Shown here: positions 9,494 through 18,008 of the stretch, piece after piece
Layout: each line of letters starts with the position of its first letter
Position numbering within the stretch: the first letter of the stretch is position 1
From: Streptomyces sp. PH10-H1
Lineage (GTDB): Bacteria; Actinomycetota; Actinomycetes; Streptomycetales; Streptomycetaceae
DNA length: 64,000 nt
Reading direction: 5' to 3'
Assembly (NCBI RefSeq): GCF_030063355.1
Contig: NZ_JASISZ010000028.1
Location: 1-64,000, forward strand
Program-made: the position numbers and the translations under genes
Notes under the pieces: generated by a model
The model's database searches: none
What the model was told of the DNA's origin: nothing
Seen by the model: the letters and a program-made list of their open reading frames with translations, nothing else

Positions 9494-10246
9494 ATGAGCC
9501 GGCAACGATCCGCGATCCTGGAATGGCTGACGCAGAAGCTCGGGCCCAGGCATTCCGTGCCGGCGCCCGCGGACCCGCCGCCGCTGGAACAGACCCCCCG
9601 GTTCACGGCCGATTTCTGCTCGCAGGAGCAGTGGGTCGCGGGCCGTTCCTGGGCGTATCCGGACGGCGGGCCGACCAACCCGGGGGACGACAAGCTCGAC
9701 CACCTCGTGCCCGATGCCGAGTACTGCCGCAGCGGCGCCTTCCGGGCGTCCCGTCGTCACGACGGCAGGTGGAACGCCGGCCTGCTCACCACCGAGGAGA
9801 GTGCCGGGGGATTCACCGTCAGGACCGGCGACACCCTCGAGACCCGCGTCCGGCTGCCCGTCGAGGCCGGGGCCTGGCCGGCGATCTGGACCTGGCGGGA
9901 CGGCGGAAACGAGATCGACGTATTCGAGTACCACCCTGACAACCCGGACCTGCTGGAACTGTCGAACCATGTCAGGGGCGGCCACCACTACTACACCCAC
10001 CCGTCGATCCACCCCGGTGCCTGGGTGGATCTGAAGGTCGAATTCCGGGCGAGATCCGTCATCTGGTGGGTCAACGGCATCCGCGCGTACGCCGACGGGA
10101 ACGGGGTCGGCCGAGACTGGTACGCCTACCTCATCGTGAACCTCTCGGTCAGCGCCGGGCAGTACCATCCGGCCCCGGAGCCGGGCGTGAACACCATGGC
10201 GTACGAGGTCGACCACCTGCGCGTCTACTCGCCGGCAAGCCGCTGA
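9494..10246 (+). CDS. Glycoside hydrolase family 16-like protein
   Basis: The 250-aa product carries the GH16 catalytic signature E-I-D-V-F-E at about residues 140-145, whose two Glu residues act as nucleophile and acid/base in retaining beta-1,3(4)-glucanases and agarases. Around it are the family's conserved Trp-rich strands (AGAWPAIWTWRDGGNEIDVF, SVIWWVNGIRAYADG). No signal peptide is visible (MSRQRSAILEWLTQKLGPRH), unlike most GH16 enzymes, so export or a cytosolic role is open. GAGGAGGGAC before the ATG is a good ribosome binding site. Confidence 0.8.
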   Translation: MSRQRSAILEWLTQKLGPRHSVPAPADPPPLEQTPRFTADFCSQEQWVAGRSWAYPDGGPTNPGDDKLDHLVPDAEYCRSGAFRASRRHDGRWNAGLLTTEESAGGFTVRTGDTLETRVRLPVEAGAWPAIWTWRDGGNEIDVFEYHPDNPDLLELSNHVRGGHHYYTHPSIHPGAWVDLKVEFRARSVIWWVNGIRAYADGNGVGRDWYAYLIVNLSVSAGQYHPAPEPGVNTMAYEVDHLRVYSPASR

Positions 10247-10384
10247 GCCGAAGCGCCCGGCCACCACCTATGGCCCGGCGTCAGCGCGGAGATTCACCTC
10301 CCGACGACCGAATCCACGCCCACGCCATGTGGGCGAGAGCGGTCGCGGTCCCTCGCCGGCCTTCCGGGATGGAAGGATCGGGCC

Positions 10385-11089
10385 ATGGCTGAACACATCA
10401 TCGCCGCGTGCGACGGCGCATCGAAGGGGAATCCCGGGCCCGCGGCCTGGGCATGGGTCATGGCAGGCGCCGACGGCACCGTGGAACGCTGGGAGGCCGG
10501 ACCGCTGGGCACCGCCACCAATAACGTCGCCGAACTCACAGCGCTGCAGAAGCTGTTGGAGGCTGTCGATCCGGCCATGCCCTTGCAGGTGCGCATGGAC
10601 TCCCAGTACGCGATGAAGGCGGTCACCACCTGGCTTCCGGGATGGCGCAAGAAGGGCTGGAAGACCTCCGCGGGCACCCCGGTGGCCAACCGGGACCTGG
10701 TGGTGCGCATCGACGAACTGCTGACCGGCCGTACGGTCGAGTTCGTCTACGTACCCGCGCACCAGGTCGGCGGCGACCCCTTCAACGCGGTCGCGGACCA
10801 GGCTGCCAGCCACTCGGCCCGCACGCAGCAGGCCGTCGGCACCTCCCAGGGATCCACCCTGCCGCCGCCGGACACCAAGGAACAGCCGGGCGCCGGACGG
10901 CGCGGAGGCAAACCGGGCGCTCCAGCGCCCCGGGACGGCCAGGCCACGCGCGGAGGAGGTTCCCTCAAGGCGAAGTTCCCCGGACGCTGCCGCTGCGGTC
11001 AGCCGTACGGGAAAGGGGAGACGATCGCGAAGAACCCGGAAGGCTGGGGCCACCTGTCCTGCGCCACCACGGCTGCGGCGGCCGGGTAG
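10385..11089 (+). CDS. RNase HI family protein with short C-terminal Cys motif
   Basis: The N-terminal 145 residues are an RNase HI fold with all four catalytic carboxylates in place: ACDGASKGNPGP (Asp10), NNVAELTAL (Glu), RMDSQYAMK (Asp) and VADQAA (Asp). It would cleave RNA in RNA-DNA hybrids. A Pro/Gly-rich linker (about 150-195) leads to a C-terminal segment, KFPGRCRCGQPYGKGETIAK then WGHLSCA, whose Cys/His spacing resembles a small metal-binding ribbon seen on other actinobacterial proteins. The length of 234 aa exceeds the usual 150. It lies 130 bases upstream of the orphan cas3 on the same strand. Confidence 0.88.
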   Translation: MAEHIIAACDGASKGNPGPAAWAWVMAGADGTVERWEAGPLGTATNNVAELTALQKLLEAVDPAMPLQVRMDSQYAMKAVTTWLPGWRKKGWKTSAGTPVANRDLVVRIDELLTGRTVEFVYVPAHQVGGDPFNAVADQAASHSARTQQAVGTSQGSTLPPPDTKEQPGAGRRGGKPGAPAPRDGQATRGGGSLKAKFPGRCRCGQPYGKGETIAKNPEGWGHLSCATTAAAAG

Positions 11090-11219
11090 CGCTTGCGTCC
11101 CTGTGCGCCGGGCGGCGCCCACCTGCGGTGGCGCGTGTCCTGGCCGATCAGGCGCTTGGACGACCAGTTGTCACCCCGGTTGAGTAGTGTTTGGGGCTGG
11201 GTCGAGGAGGGAGTCGCGG

Positions 11220-13505
11220 ATGACGGACGGGTTCGAGGATTTCGTTCACACCGCGACGGGCCACGCCCCTTACCCGTATCAGGCCAGGATCGCCGCCGAA
11301 GGGCTGCCCGGACTTCTCAAGGCCCCGACGGGAGCGGGCAAGACCGCCGCCGCCGTACTGCCCTGGCTCTATCGTCGTCTGGTCTCCGCGCCGGAGCGGA
11401 CGCCGCGCCGCCTGGTGTACGTGCTGCCGCAACACGCTCTCGCCGACCGGACGTTCGCGCGGATCGGCGAGTGGCTGGACCGGCTCGCGCGCGCCGACGA
11501 GGTCGGGCTGCACCTGCTCGCGGGCGCGTCGGCTCACAACGGCGTCTGGCGGCGCCATCCGGAGCGGACCGCGATTCTGGTCGGCACCCACGACATGCTG
11601 CTGAGCCGGGCGTTGATGCGCGGGTTCGCCGACGCGCGGGCGATGGCGCCGGTGTCGTACGGCCTGCTGCACACCGACACCCAGTGGGTCTTCGACGAGA
11701 TGCACCTGCTCCGCCCCGCGCTCCCGACGAGCGTCCAACTCCAGAGGCTGCGCGACCTGCTCGGCACACCCGCGCCGACCAGATCCATGTGGATGTCCTC
11801 GACCTGGGATCCGGCCGGCCCGCAGGACCCGCCGTCCACGGTGGAACTGAGCGGCGCGGACAGACAGGGTGAACTGGCCGTACGGCTGAACGCGGTCCGG
11901 CGGATCAGACAGCTGGAAGCCGAACCCGGGCACTACATCCAGGAACTCGCCCAGGCCCTCAACACGGCGCATGTCCCGGGGACTCAGACCGTCGCCGTGC
12001 TCAACACCGTTGAGCGAGCGCGGGCACTGTACCGCGCGCTGCGGGAGGCTGCGCCCGACCGGGACGTCACGCTGATCCACTCGCGTTTCCGCGCCGCCGA
12101 ACACCGAAGCCGGATGGCGGATCTCGGTGAGGCGCAACGCGACCGGGTCATCGTCGCCACGCAGGGGCTGGAAGCCGGGACCGACCTCTCCAGCCGTACC
12201 CTCCTGACCGAGCTCGCGCCATGGAGCTCGATCGTGCAGCGCGCGGGCCGCTGCAACCGCGACGGCGAACACCCCCAGGGGGCGGACCTGCTGTGGTGCA
12301 GGCCCCCGACCGGTGATCCCGACGCGGAGGCATCCGCGCGGTGGCTCACCGCGCACGAGGGCCAGGCGGTCACGTCCGCGCAACTGCAGGACGCGCGGAT
12401 CAGCCAGTACACCGCGCCACGCCAGGCGCTGGGCCAAAGCGATCTGCTGGAGCTCTTCGACACTGCCGCCGACCCGCAGGGTACGGACGTCAGCCGCTGG
12501 ATCTGCGACGCCGCCGACCTCACGATGCTGGTCGCCTGGCGCAGTTGGGAGTCGGGGGAGCCCTCCGACGAAGAACCCCATCCGGGCCGTGACGAGCTCT
12601 GCCAGGTTCCGCTCGCCGACGTGCGGCAGCTGCTCGACGGCCGCGCCTGGCTGAGGGACCGGCTGGACGGCCACTGGCGGCGGGCGGTGGCCGGGGATCT
12701 CCATCCTGGCGAGACGCTGCTGCTGGACGCCCAGTACGGCGGCTACCTCCCCGACGAGGGCTGGGCCCCCGAGAGCCGTACGCCCGTAACGCCTGGCCCC
12801 GGATCACCCGATTCGCAGACCTTCGCCTGCACCCATTGGGTCAGCCTCGACCAGCACCTCATGGAGACCGAGGACGAGGCGCGCAAGCTCATCGACGCTC
12901 TGCCCGGCCTCTCCCCGGAGCAGCAGGAGGCCGTCGCCCGGGCGGCTCGCTACCACGACCTCGGCAAATGTCATGAGGTGTTCCAGGAGATGCTGCGAGC
13001 GGGCGGCGGCGACCCGCCGGGCGGTCTGCTGGCCAAGTCCAAGGCCCCTTACAGCACCGGCCGTTCCAGCCGGCCGTACTTCCGGCACGAGCTGGTCAGC
13101 GCGCTGCTGCTGATGCACGGCGACCACTGGCACCGCGATCCCGGGCACCGTGACGGGGCTGATCACCCGCTGGTGACCTATCTGGCCGCCGCGCATCACG
13201 GCAGAGTGAGGATCTCGGTGCGCCCACAGGGTGAGGAAGCACCGCTGCTCCTGGGCGTAGGGGATGGCGACCGCACGCCGCCGGTCGAGCTGTCCACCGG
13301 CGAGCGTTTCCCCGCCCAGTCCCTGCAGACCGAGATCTTCGCGCCCGGCCCCGGGGCCGCCGGGTCATGGACGGAGCGGGCGCTGACGCTCCGCAATCGC
13401 CCCGACCTCGGGCCCTTCCGGCTCGCCTACCTCGAAACCCTCGTACGCGTCGCCGACTGGCGCTCCAGCGCCCGCCACGACGGCCCGGTCGACGGGCTCA
13501 CCTAG
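11220..13505 (+). CDS. cas3: Orphan Cas3 helicase-nuclease, type I-G (I-U)-like
   Basis: This 761-aa protein has a superfamily 2 helicase followed by a C-terminal HD nuclease, the order described for type I-G (formerly I-U) Cas3. Visible motifs are Walker A APTGAGKT (about 35-42), DEMH (about 160), the motif VI region QRAGRCNRDG (about 340), and HD elements RYHDLGK (His579-Asp580), FRHELVSALLL, AAHHGRV and a final VADWRSS. In a working system Cas3 is recruited by Cascade and degrades target DNA. No cas5, cas6, cas7, cas8, cas1, cas2 or repeat array is near: upstream is RNase H and downstream DoxX. ATG 11220 has GGAGG at 11206-11210 and is preferred to GTG 11187. All motifs look intact, so it may have a stand-alone job or act with a distant locus. 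Confidence 0.8.
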   Translation: MTDGFEDFVHTATGHAPYPYQARIAAEGLPGLLKAPTGAGKTAAAVLPWLYRRLVSAPERTPRRLVYVLPQHALADRTFARIGEWLDRLARADEVGLHLLAGASAHNGVWRRHPERTAILVGTHDMLLSRALMRGFADARAMAPVSYGLLHTDTQWVFDEMHLLRPALPTSVQLQRLRDLLGTPAPTRSMWMSSTWDPAGPQDPPSTVELSGADRQGELAVRLNAVRRIRQLEAEPGHYIQELAQALNTAHVPGTQTVAVLNTVERARALYRALREAAPDRDVTLIHSRFRAAEHRSRMADLGEAQRDRVIVATQGLEAGTDLSSRTLLTELAPWSSIVQRAGRCNRDGEHPQGADLLWCRPPTGDPDAEASARWLTAHEGQAVTSAQLQDARISQYTAPRQALGQSDLLELFDTAADPQGTDVSRWICDAADLTMLVAWRSWESGEPSDEEPHPGRDELCQVPLADVRQLLDGRAWLRDRLDGHWRRAVAGDLHPGETLLLDAQYGGYLPDEGWAPESRTPVTPGPGSPDSQTFACTHWVSLDQHLMETEDEARKLIDALPGLSPEQQEAVARAARYHDLGKCHEVFQEMLRAGGGDPPGGLLAKSKAPYSTGRSSRPYFRHELVSALLLMHGDHWHRDPGHRDGADHPLVTYLAAAHHGRVRISVRPQGEEAPLLLGVGDGDRTPPVELSTGERFPAQSLQTEIFAPGPGAAGSWTERALTLRNRPDLGPFRLAYLETLVRVADWRSSARHDGPVDGLT

Positions 13506-13730
13506 GGCCTGTCCGGTTGACGATGGAGCCCGGACACTCCGCCCAGGTCTTCCACGCGCAGGTGAGTTCGGATCAAGGGAACTCGTGGACCACCCGAATC
13601 GTGCCGACGATGGTCATGCCCCTTCCGGCGAGGCCGGCCTACCGGCATCCGGGCACGGATCGGCAGGGCGGGCGCCTCGGGCGATGGCTCGCGTTGGCGC
13701 CAGGCCGCCGCGAGCCGCCGCTCGACGCTT

Positions 13731-14327
13731 CTACTTGCGCAGCAACAGGACGATTCCCGCCCCGACCAGGCCCAGCAGCACGGCCGCGCCTCCATAGACC
13801 AGGCGGTGCCGGCGGAGTCCGGGCAGGAAGCGGTCGGCGGCGAGTCGGCCCGAGCCGGTCAGCGCGAGCGTGGCGCCGGCTGCGGCCAGCAGCAGCTCGT
13901 ATTCGATGCCCTGCGGGGCGAAGAAGCCGCCACCCCACTTCACTGCCAGGGCGTTGACCATGGTGCCGACGATCGCGGCTCCGGCCAGGGGGGTGAGCAG
14001 GCCGACGGCCAGGCCCAGGCCGCCCAGGGCTTCGCTGACGCCCGCCAACGCGGCCATCGTCCTGCCGGACGGATAGCCGCTCATGGTGAAGAACTGGCCG
14101 GTGCCGTCGAGCCCGCCGCCGCCGAACCACCCGAAGAGTTTCTGGCTTCCGTGGGCGGCCATGGTGAGGCCGACGGTGAGTCGGAACAGGAGCAGGCCGG
14201 CGTCATAGGCGTGCGGGGAAGCCGCGTGTGGGGAAGCCATCACGCTCGGGGTGGGCGTGCGGGTGTCGGGCGAGGAGAGTTGGGCGGTGCGCGAGGGCAT
14301 GGAGAAGTCTGTCCTGTTCATTTTCAT
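13731..14327 (-). CDS. DoxX family membrane protein
   Basis: Four hydrophobic segments and family motifs mark a DoxX protein: YDAGLLLFRLTVGLTMAAHG, then SQKLFGWFGG, FTMSGYPSG, and LAGVSEALGGLGLAVGLLTP. These are small inner-membrane proteins of uncertain biochemistry, in actinobacteria linked to redox and thiol stress complexes. ATG 14327 or 14321 is the likely start; both have weak ribosome binding sites. It is the last gene of a probable ribA-dioxygenase-doxX unit facing away from a MarR regulator. Confidence 0.82.
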   Translation of the reverse strand: MKMNRTDFSMPSRTAQLSSPDTRTPTPSVMASPHAASPHAYDAGLLLFRLTVGLTMAAHGSQKLFGWFGGGGLDGTGQFFTMSGYPSGRTMAALAGVSEALGGLGLAVGLLTPLAGAAIVGTMVNALAVKWGGGFFAPQGIEYELLLAAAGATLALTGSGRLAADRFLPGLRRHRLVYGGAAVLLGLVGAGIVLLLRK

Positions 14328-14361
14328 TGGGGGTGGGGGGTGGACTGCGATGGAGCGCCGA

Positions 14362-15147
14362 TCAGCCGATCTGGAGGGAACGCTTGGCGAGTCCGGCCCA
14401 GAAGCCGTCGATGACGGTGCGTTGGGTGTCCATGTCCGCCGCTCCGGCGCCGAGGGCGACGAACAGTGGGGCGAAGTGCTCGGTCCGGGGATGGGCGAGC
14501 CTTCCGGCCGGGGCCGTGCGTTCGAAGTCGAGCAGAGCATCGATGTCCTGGGCCTCGAGGGCACGCCGTCCCCAGTCGTCGAACTCGGCCATGACGGATG
14601 ACACCCGGCCGTCCCTGTTGAGGGCGCTCAGATTGTGGGTGAAGAAACCGCTGCCCACCACCAGCACGCCCTCGTCGCGCAGCGGCGCCAGCATGCGGCC
14701 GATCTCCATCAGCCGCTGGGGGTCGAGCGTAGGCATCGAGATCTGCAGCACCGGGATGTCGGCGGCCGGGAACATCTCCACCAGCGGGACGTAGGCGCCG
14801 TGATCCAGGCCCCGGTCGGGGATGTCCTGCGCGGAAATCCCGCGCACGCCCAGCAGCTTGCGCACCTTCGAGGCGAGTTCGGGCGCGCCCGGCGCCGCGT
14901 ACCGGACCCGGTAGTAGCGCTCGGGGAATCCCCGGAAGTCGTGGACCAGCGGCACCGTGGTGGTGGCGCCCAGGGCCAGTGGCGCCTCTTCCCAGTGTGC
15001 GGAGAGCATCAGGATCGCCCTGGGCTTCGGCAGGCCGGCCGACCAGGCGGCGAGTTGGCCGGGCCAGACCGGGTCGTCGGCGAGCGGTGGGGCGCCGTGC
15101 GAGAGGTAGAGGACGGGCATCCGCTCGGCGCCGGGGGAGAGGGACAT
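14362..15147 (-). CDS. Class III extradiol ring-cleavage dioxygenase (DODA/YgiD type)
   Basis: The 261-aa product matches the 4,5-DOPA-dioxygenase/YgiD branch of LigB-like enzymes. Putative metal and active-site His residues are seen in YLSHGAPPL, LSAHWEE, DHGAYVPL and RTEHFAPL. Such enzymes open catechol rings with non-haem iron or zinc. The GTG/ATG options resolve to ATG 15147, which follows AGGAG at proper distance. It sits 21 bases downstream of ribA and just before doxX, and is likely co-transcribed and controlled by the divergent MarR. The substrate is not determined by sequence. Confidence 0.87.
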   Translation of the reverse strand: MSLSPGAERMPVLYLSHGAPPLADDPVWPGQLAAWSAGLPKPRAILMLSAHWEEAPLALGATTTVPLVHDFRGFPERYYRVRYAAPGAPELASKVRKLLGVRGISAQDIPDRGLDHGAYVPLVEMFPAADIPVLQISMPTLDPQRLMEIGRMLAPLRDEGVLVVGSGFFTHNLSALNRDGRVSSVMAEFDDWGRRALEAQDIDALLDFERTAPAGRLAHPRTEHFAPLFVALGAGAADMDTQRTVIDGFWAGLAKRSLQIG

Positions 15148-15168
15148 GAAGTGGCTCCTGAGGTGGTG

Positions 15169-15843
15169 TCAGCCAGTGCGTCGCGTCTGTGCGACGAGGC
15201 CCGCGTGGTCGTCGAGCGCGATGCTGTGGCCGGTGCGCTCCACCTTGGTGCGCAGGTAGTGGAGGTTGCTGGCGGTGGCGAAGACGCCGGTGGGGATGCG
15301 GTCGCGGATCCGGACCCCGAGCGCGCGCAGTTGCTCCGCCTTATCCGGGTTGTTGGTCAGCAGGTCGAGGCCATCGACGCCGAGTGCGGTGAGCATCTGG
15401 GCGGCGGCGGTGTAGTCCCGGCCGTCCTCGGGCAGGCCGAGTGCGGTGTTGGCCTCGTAGGTGTCCAGGCCGTCGTCCTGGAGGGCGTAGGCGTCGAGCT
15501 TGTTGTAGAGGCCGATGCCGCGGCCTTCCTGCCGCATGTACAGCAGATAGCCGCCGGTGGCCGCGATCCGCTCGACGGCCTCGCGCAACTGCGGGCCGCA
15601 GTCGCAGCGGGCGGATCCGAACACGTCGCCGGTCAGGCACTCCGAATGCAGACGCACCAGGGGGGTGCCGGTCGCGTCCGGGGTGCCGAGTGCCAGCGCC
15701 ACATGTTCGGCCGAGTCGGCCAGGCCGTGGAAGGTGACCGACTCCGCCTGGACGGTGAAGCCGTCGGCGAACCGCAACGGGATGCGGACGCGGGTACGGA
15801 CGGCTGCGGCCTGGAGGGCGTGGGTCTCGGTCGTGAGCAGCAT
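15169..15843 (-). CDS. ribA: GTP cyclohydrolase II
   Basis: This 224-aa single-domain RibA catalyses GTP to 2,5-diamino-6-ribosylamino-pyrimidinone phosphate, the first step of riboflavin synthesis. The zinc site is complete (SECLTGDVFGSARCDCG) and the substrate loop reads MRQEGRGIGLYNKLDAYALQ. The usual fusion partner RibB (DHBP synthase) is absent, as in stand-alone RibA paralogues used in secondary or flavin-linked pathways. It is first in a unit with the dioxygenase and DoxX, and divergent from a MarR gene across a short AT-rich operator region, which suggests an inducible catabolic or stress role. Confidence 0.93.
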   Translation of the reverse strand: MLLTTETHALQAAAVRTRVRIPLRFADGFTVQAESVTFHGLADSAEHVALALGTPDATGTPLVRLHSECLTGDVFGSARCDCGPQLREAVERIAATGGYLLYMRQEGRGIGLYNKLDAYALQDDGLDTYEANTALGLPEDGRDYTAAAQMLTALGVDGLDLLTNNPDKAEQLRALGVRIRDRIPTGVFATASNLHYLRTKVERTGHSIALDDHAGLVAQTRRTG

Positions 15844-15876
15844 GGGGTCTCCGACGGTCCAAGGGTTGGTTCAGTG

Positions 15877-15930
15877 GTTCAAATTCGAACTAGTAGGTCT
15901 GGACAGTACTCTTTAATTCAAATTCAAACA
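15877..15930. promoter_or_regulatory. AT-rich divergent operator region for MarR/ribA
   Basis: In an otherwise GC-rich window, 15877-15890 (GTTCAAATTCGAAC) is a 14-bp palindrome with one mismatched pair. A related direct element, AATTCAAATTCAAA, lies at 15915-15928. This is a typical arrangement for autoregulatory MarR binding between divergent genes. The promoter boxes overlap this AT-rich stretch. Confidence 0.6.
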
Positions 15931-15949
15931 ACAGCGGTACGCTGGTCCC

Positions 15950-16417
15950 ATGGACGAGACGCGGTGGCTGGACGAGCACGAGATGGCGGCGTGGAACGCC
16001 TTCCTGGCGGCCGGCAGCCTCCTGGAGCGCAGGCTTGAGCAGCAGCTCAAGGATGACGCGGGCCTGTCCCATCCCCAGTACGAGGTCCTGGTGCGGCTGT
16101 CCGCCGCCCCCGATGGCGAGCTGCGGATGACCGAGCTCGCCGACGCCCTGCTCACCTCCAAGAGCGGCCTGACCTACCAGGTGACTCAGCTCGAGAAGAG
16201 CGGCCTGGTGCGCCGGCGCTCCTGCCCCAGCGACGTCCGCGGCGTCTTCGCCATCCTCACCGACGAGGGGCGGGCCAAGCTCCGCACGGCTGCGCCCGGC
16301 CATGTGGCGCTCGTCCGCGAACTCCTCATCGACGTCCTCACCCCCGAGCAGGTCACCGCCCTCGCCGAAGGGCTCGGCGCGGTGACCAAGCGGTTGCGCG
16401 CCGCCAGTACGTCATAG
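15950..16417 (+). CDS. MarR family transcriptional regulator
   Basis: The 155-aa winged-helix protein has the MarR layout: N-terminal dimer helix (WNAFLAAGSLLERRLEQQLK), then recognition helix and wing (LTYQVTQLEKSGLVRRRSCP and SDVRGVFAILTDEGRAKL with the conserved Asp-Arg). It is divergent from ribA, and its promoter region carries the palindrome described above. It therefore probably represses itself and the ribA-dioxygenase-doxX unit until a phenolic or oxidant ligand binds. Confidence 0.9.
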   Translation: MDETRWLDEHEMAAWNAFLAAGSLLERRLEQQLKDDAGLSHPQYEVLVRLSAAPDGELRMTELADALLTSKSGLTYQVTQLEKSGLVRRRSCPSDVRGVFAILTDEGRAKLRTAAPGHVALVRELLIDVLTPEQVTALAEGLGAVTKRLRAASTS

Positions 16418-16599
16418 TCCGGACGGCAGCGCGGTGCCCGGACGGCGCAGCGAGGGATCGGACGGTGCCCGGGCACGGGAATTCGACGGAGCTCGCGTTC
16501 GCGCAGCGCACTTCGAGGTGCTGGACCACCGCGAGCAGCCTCACTGACCAACTCGGCGAGTGGCCGGTCAGGGGCTGGTGGGCATCGGCGCGGCCGGCG

Positions 16600-16800
16600 G
16601 TGGGTGAGGGAGTGGCGTGGCCGGGCGCCTTCGGGGCGCAGGCCGTCGAAGATCACTGCGACGTAGCGCCGCCAGAGGTCGGGCGAGGAGTGCCGCAGCG
16701 GTTCGGCGACGTGACCGGGCGCGCACATCAGCGTCGACTTCGCTCCTCTGCACACCACGGGGAAGGTCGTCGTCGCCATGGACTGAACCAACGCGCCGGC
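16600..16800 (-). pseudogene. TetR-family regulator remnant (C-terminal part)
   Basis: A minus-strand stretch reads SMATTTFPVVCRGAKSTLMC followed by APGHVAEPLRHSSPDLWRRY and VAVIFDGLRPEGARP, which I recognise as the C-terminal region of a TetR-family subgroup. No helix-turn-helix part is found upstream and the reading dissolves into low-complexity sequence on both sides. The remaining bases of 16418-16863 hold nothing else I can name. Confidence 0.5.
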
Positions 16801-16863
16801 CGGGGGTCGGCGAGGGCGGCTCGCGCAGGGGCCACTGTCGGTGGTGGCTGGAAAGCTGTGGGT

Positions 16864-17130
16864 ATGGACGAACTGATGCGGCGCCGGGTCTACGGCGCGG
16901 ACCACGATGATCCGGACCCCGGACCTCAGCCGGGGCACGTCTACCGCGAACTGGTGGCCGGGCCCCTGGACGGGCTGCTCTTGGACGTCACGGGCTGGAC
17001 AGATCAGCAACTGCGCGAAGGCGCAGCGCTGGTCACTGAGATCGGCGCGTACGGATCGGGCGGCCACGCCCTGTACGGACCGCGGAAAACAGACCCGCGC
17101 CGGTGGGACTGGGAGGGCGACACTCCCTGA
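16864..17130 (+). CDS. Small hypothetical protein, 88 aa
   Basis: ATG 16864 opens an acidic, Gly-rich 88-residue protein (MDELMRRRVYGADHDDPDPG then HVYRELVAGPLDGLLLDVTG, ending WDWEGDTP). It has no signal peptide, membrane segment or Cys. The style is that of short conserved streptomycete proteins of unknown function. It converges on the MarR gene with 6 bases between stop codons. Confidence 0.55.
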   Translation: MDELMRRRVYGADHDDPDPGPQPGHVYRELVAGPLDGLLLDVTGWTDQQLREGAALVTEIGAYGSGGHALYGPRKTDPRRWDWEGDTP

Positions 17131-17136
17131 CCGGCG

Positions 17137-17598
17137 TCACGGCGTGGCGTGCTTGAGGGCCTGCAGGGCATGGGTGAAGGCGTCGGTCCGGTCGCCCAGT
17201 GGAGCGAAGAACGTCGCGTCGCACGTCTCGACCGCGACGACCGCCCGGTTCGCCAGGTCGCGGCCCTCGTCGGTCGCCACCAGCGCACGGGCTCGTCCGT
17301 CGTGCGGATGGGTCAGGCGCTGGATCAGGCCGCGGGCTTCAAGGGCGCGGAGCACCTGCGAGGTCATCATCGGGTCGGCGGCGGCGTGGTCGGCCAGGTG
17401 GCGTTGCGTTACCGGGCCTTCTGCCTGCAGCCAGACCAGCGACGCCAGCAGGACGAACTGGACGTGGGTGAGTTCGAAGGGCTTGAGGGCGGCGCGTTGC
17501 GCGGCCTGCCAGCGATTGGTGACCTGCCACAGCAGCAGCCCAGGACTCTGCTCGGCATCGGTGAATCCGGTGGCCAGTTTCGGCTTCTGTTCGGTCAT
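17137..17598 (-). CDS. MarR family transcriptional regulator
   Basis: The 153-aa winged-helix regulator shows the MarR core: LTHVQFVLLASLVWLQAEGP, then TQRHLADHAAADPMMTSQVL, RALEARGLIQRLTHPHDGRA. It is the last gene of a three-gene operon; its ATG overlaps the EVE-domain gene stop by one base (17598). It very probably controls the operon through the palindrome at 18453-18472. Confidence 0.88.
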   Translation of the reverse strand: MTEQKPKLATGFTDAEQSPGLLLWQVTNRWQAAQRAALKPFELTHVQFVLLASLVWLQAEGPVTQRHLADHAAADPMMTSQVLRALEARGLIQRLTHPHDGRARALVATDEGRDLANRAVVAVETCDATFFAPLGDRTDAFTHALQALKHATP

Positions 17599-18008
17599 CA
17601 GGTCACCATGGCCGCGTGGATGAGCGTGAAGTCGTGCTCGGTCAGTTCGATCAGGCCGCGCCGTAGTCGGTAGCCCCAGTTCGGGCCTGCGGTCAGCTGC
17701 AGGGCGCCGTCGAACTGCGTAACGCGGACTTCGACGGCGCCGGCCACGTAGTCGATGCGACGGCGCCAGGGCCGGAACTCACCCTCGTCGGCCTGCCAGA
17801 TCTCCTCATCGGTCACTTGACCGATCGCGGTGAAGGCTTGAAGGGGGAGGCCGTTGTGCAGGCTGGTGCGCGGTGAGTAATAGAGCAGCCAGTCCCCGGC
17901 GCTCAACTTCGCGAGGCCGTCCCTCTTGCCGTGGCCGAGCTGGGCGATGCCCAGGCTGGTGCCGCGGTTGACGTGATCGCGGCATACGACGCCGAGCCAG
18001 GTCTTCAT
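17598..18008 (-). CDS. EVE domain protein
   Basis: The 136-aa product opens MKTWLGVVCRDHVNRGTSLG and contains LSAGDWLLYYSPRTSL and YRLRRGLIELTEHDF, the layout of EVE/ASCH-PUA-like domains. Related domains bind modified cytosine or other modified bases in nucleic acid, often in defence or RNA contexts. The start overlaps the SRPBCC gene stop (ATGA at 18005-18008). The function in this operon is unknown. Confidence 0.78.
   Translation of the reverse strand: MKTWLGVVCRDHVNRGTSLGIAQLGHGKRDGLAKLSAGDWLLYYSPRTSLHNGLPLQAFTAIGQVTDEEIWQADEGEFRPWRRRIDYVAGAVEVRVTQFDGALQLTAGPNWGYRLRRGLIELTEHDFTLIHAAMVT

Noticed and set aside
13506-13730. CRISPR repeats or further cas genes after cas3
   Set aside because: No repeated units and no Cas5/7/8-like coding sequence on either strand.
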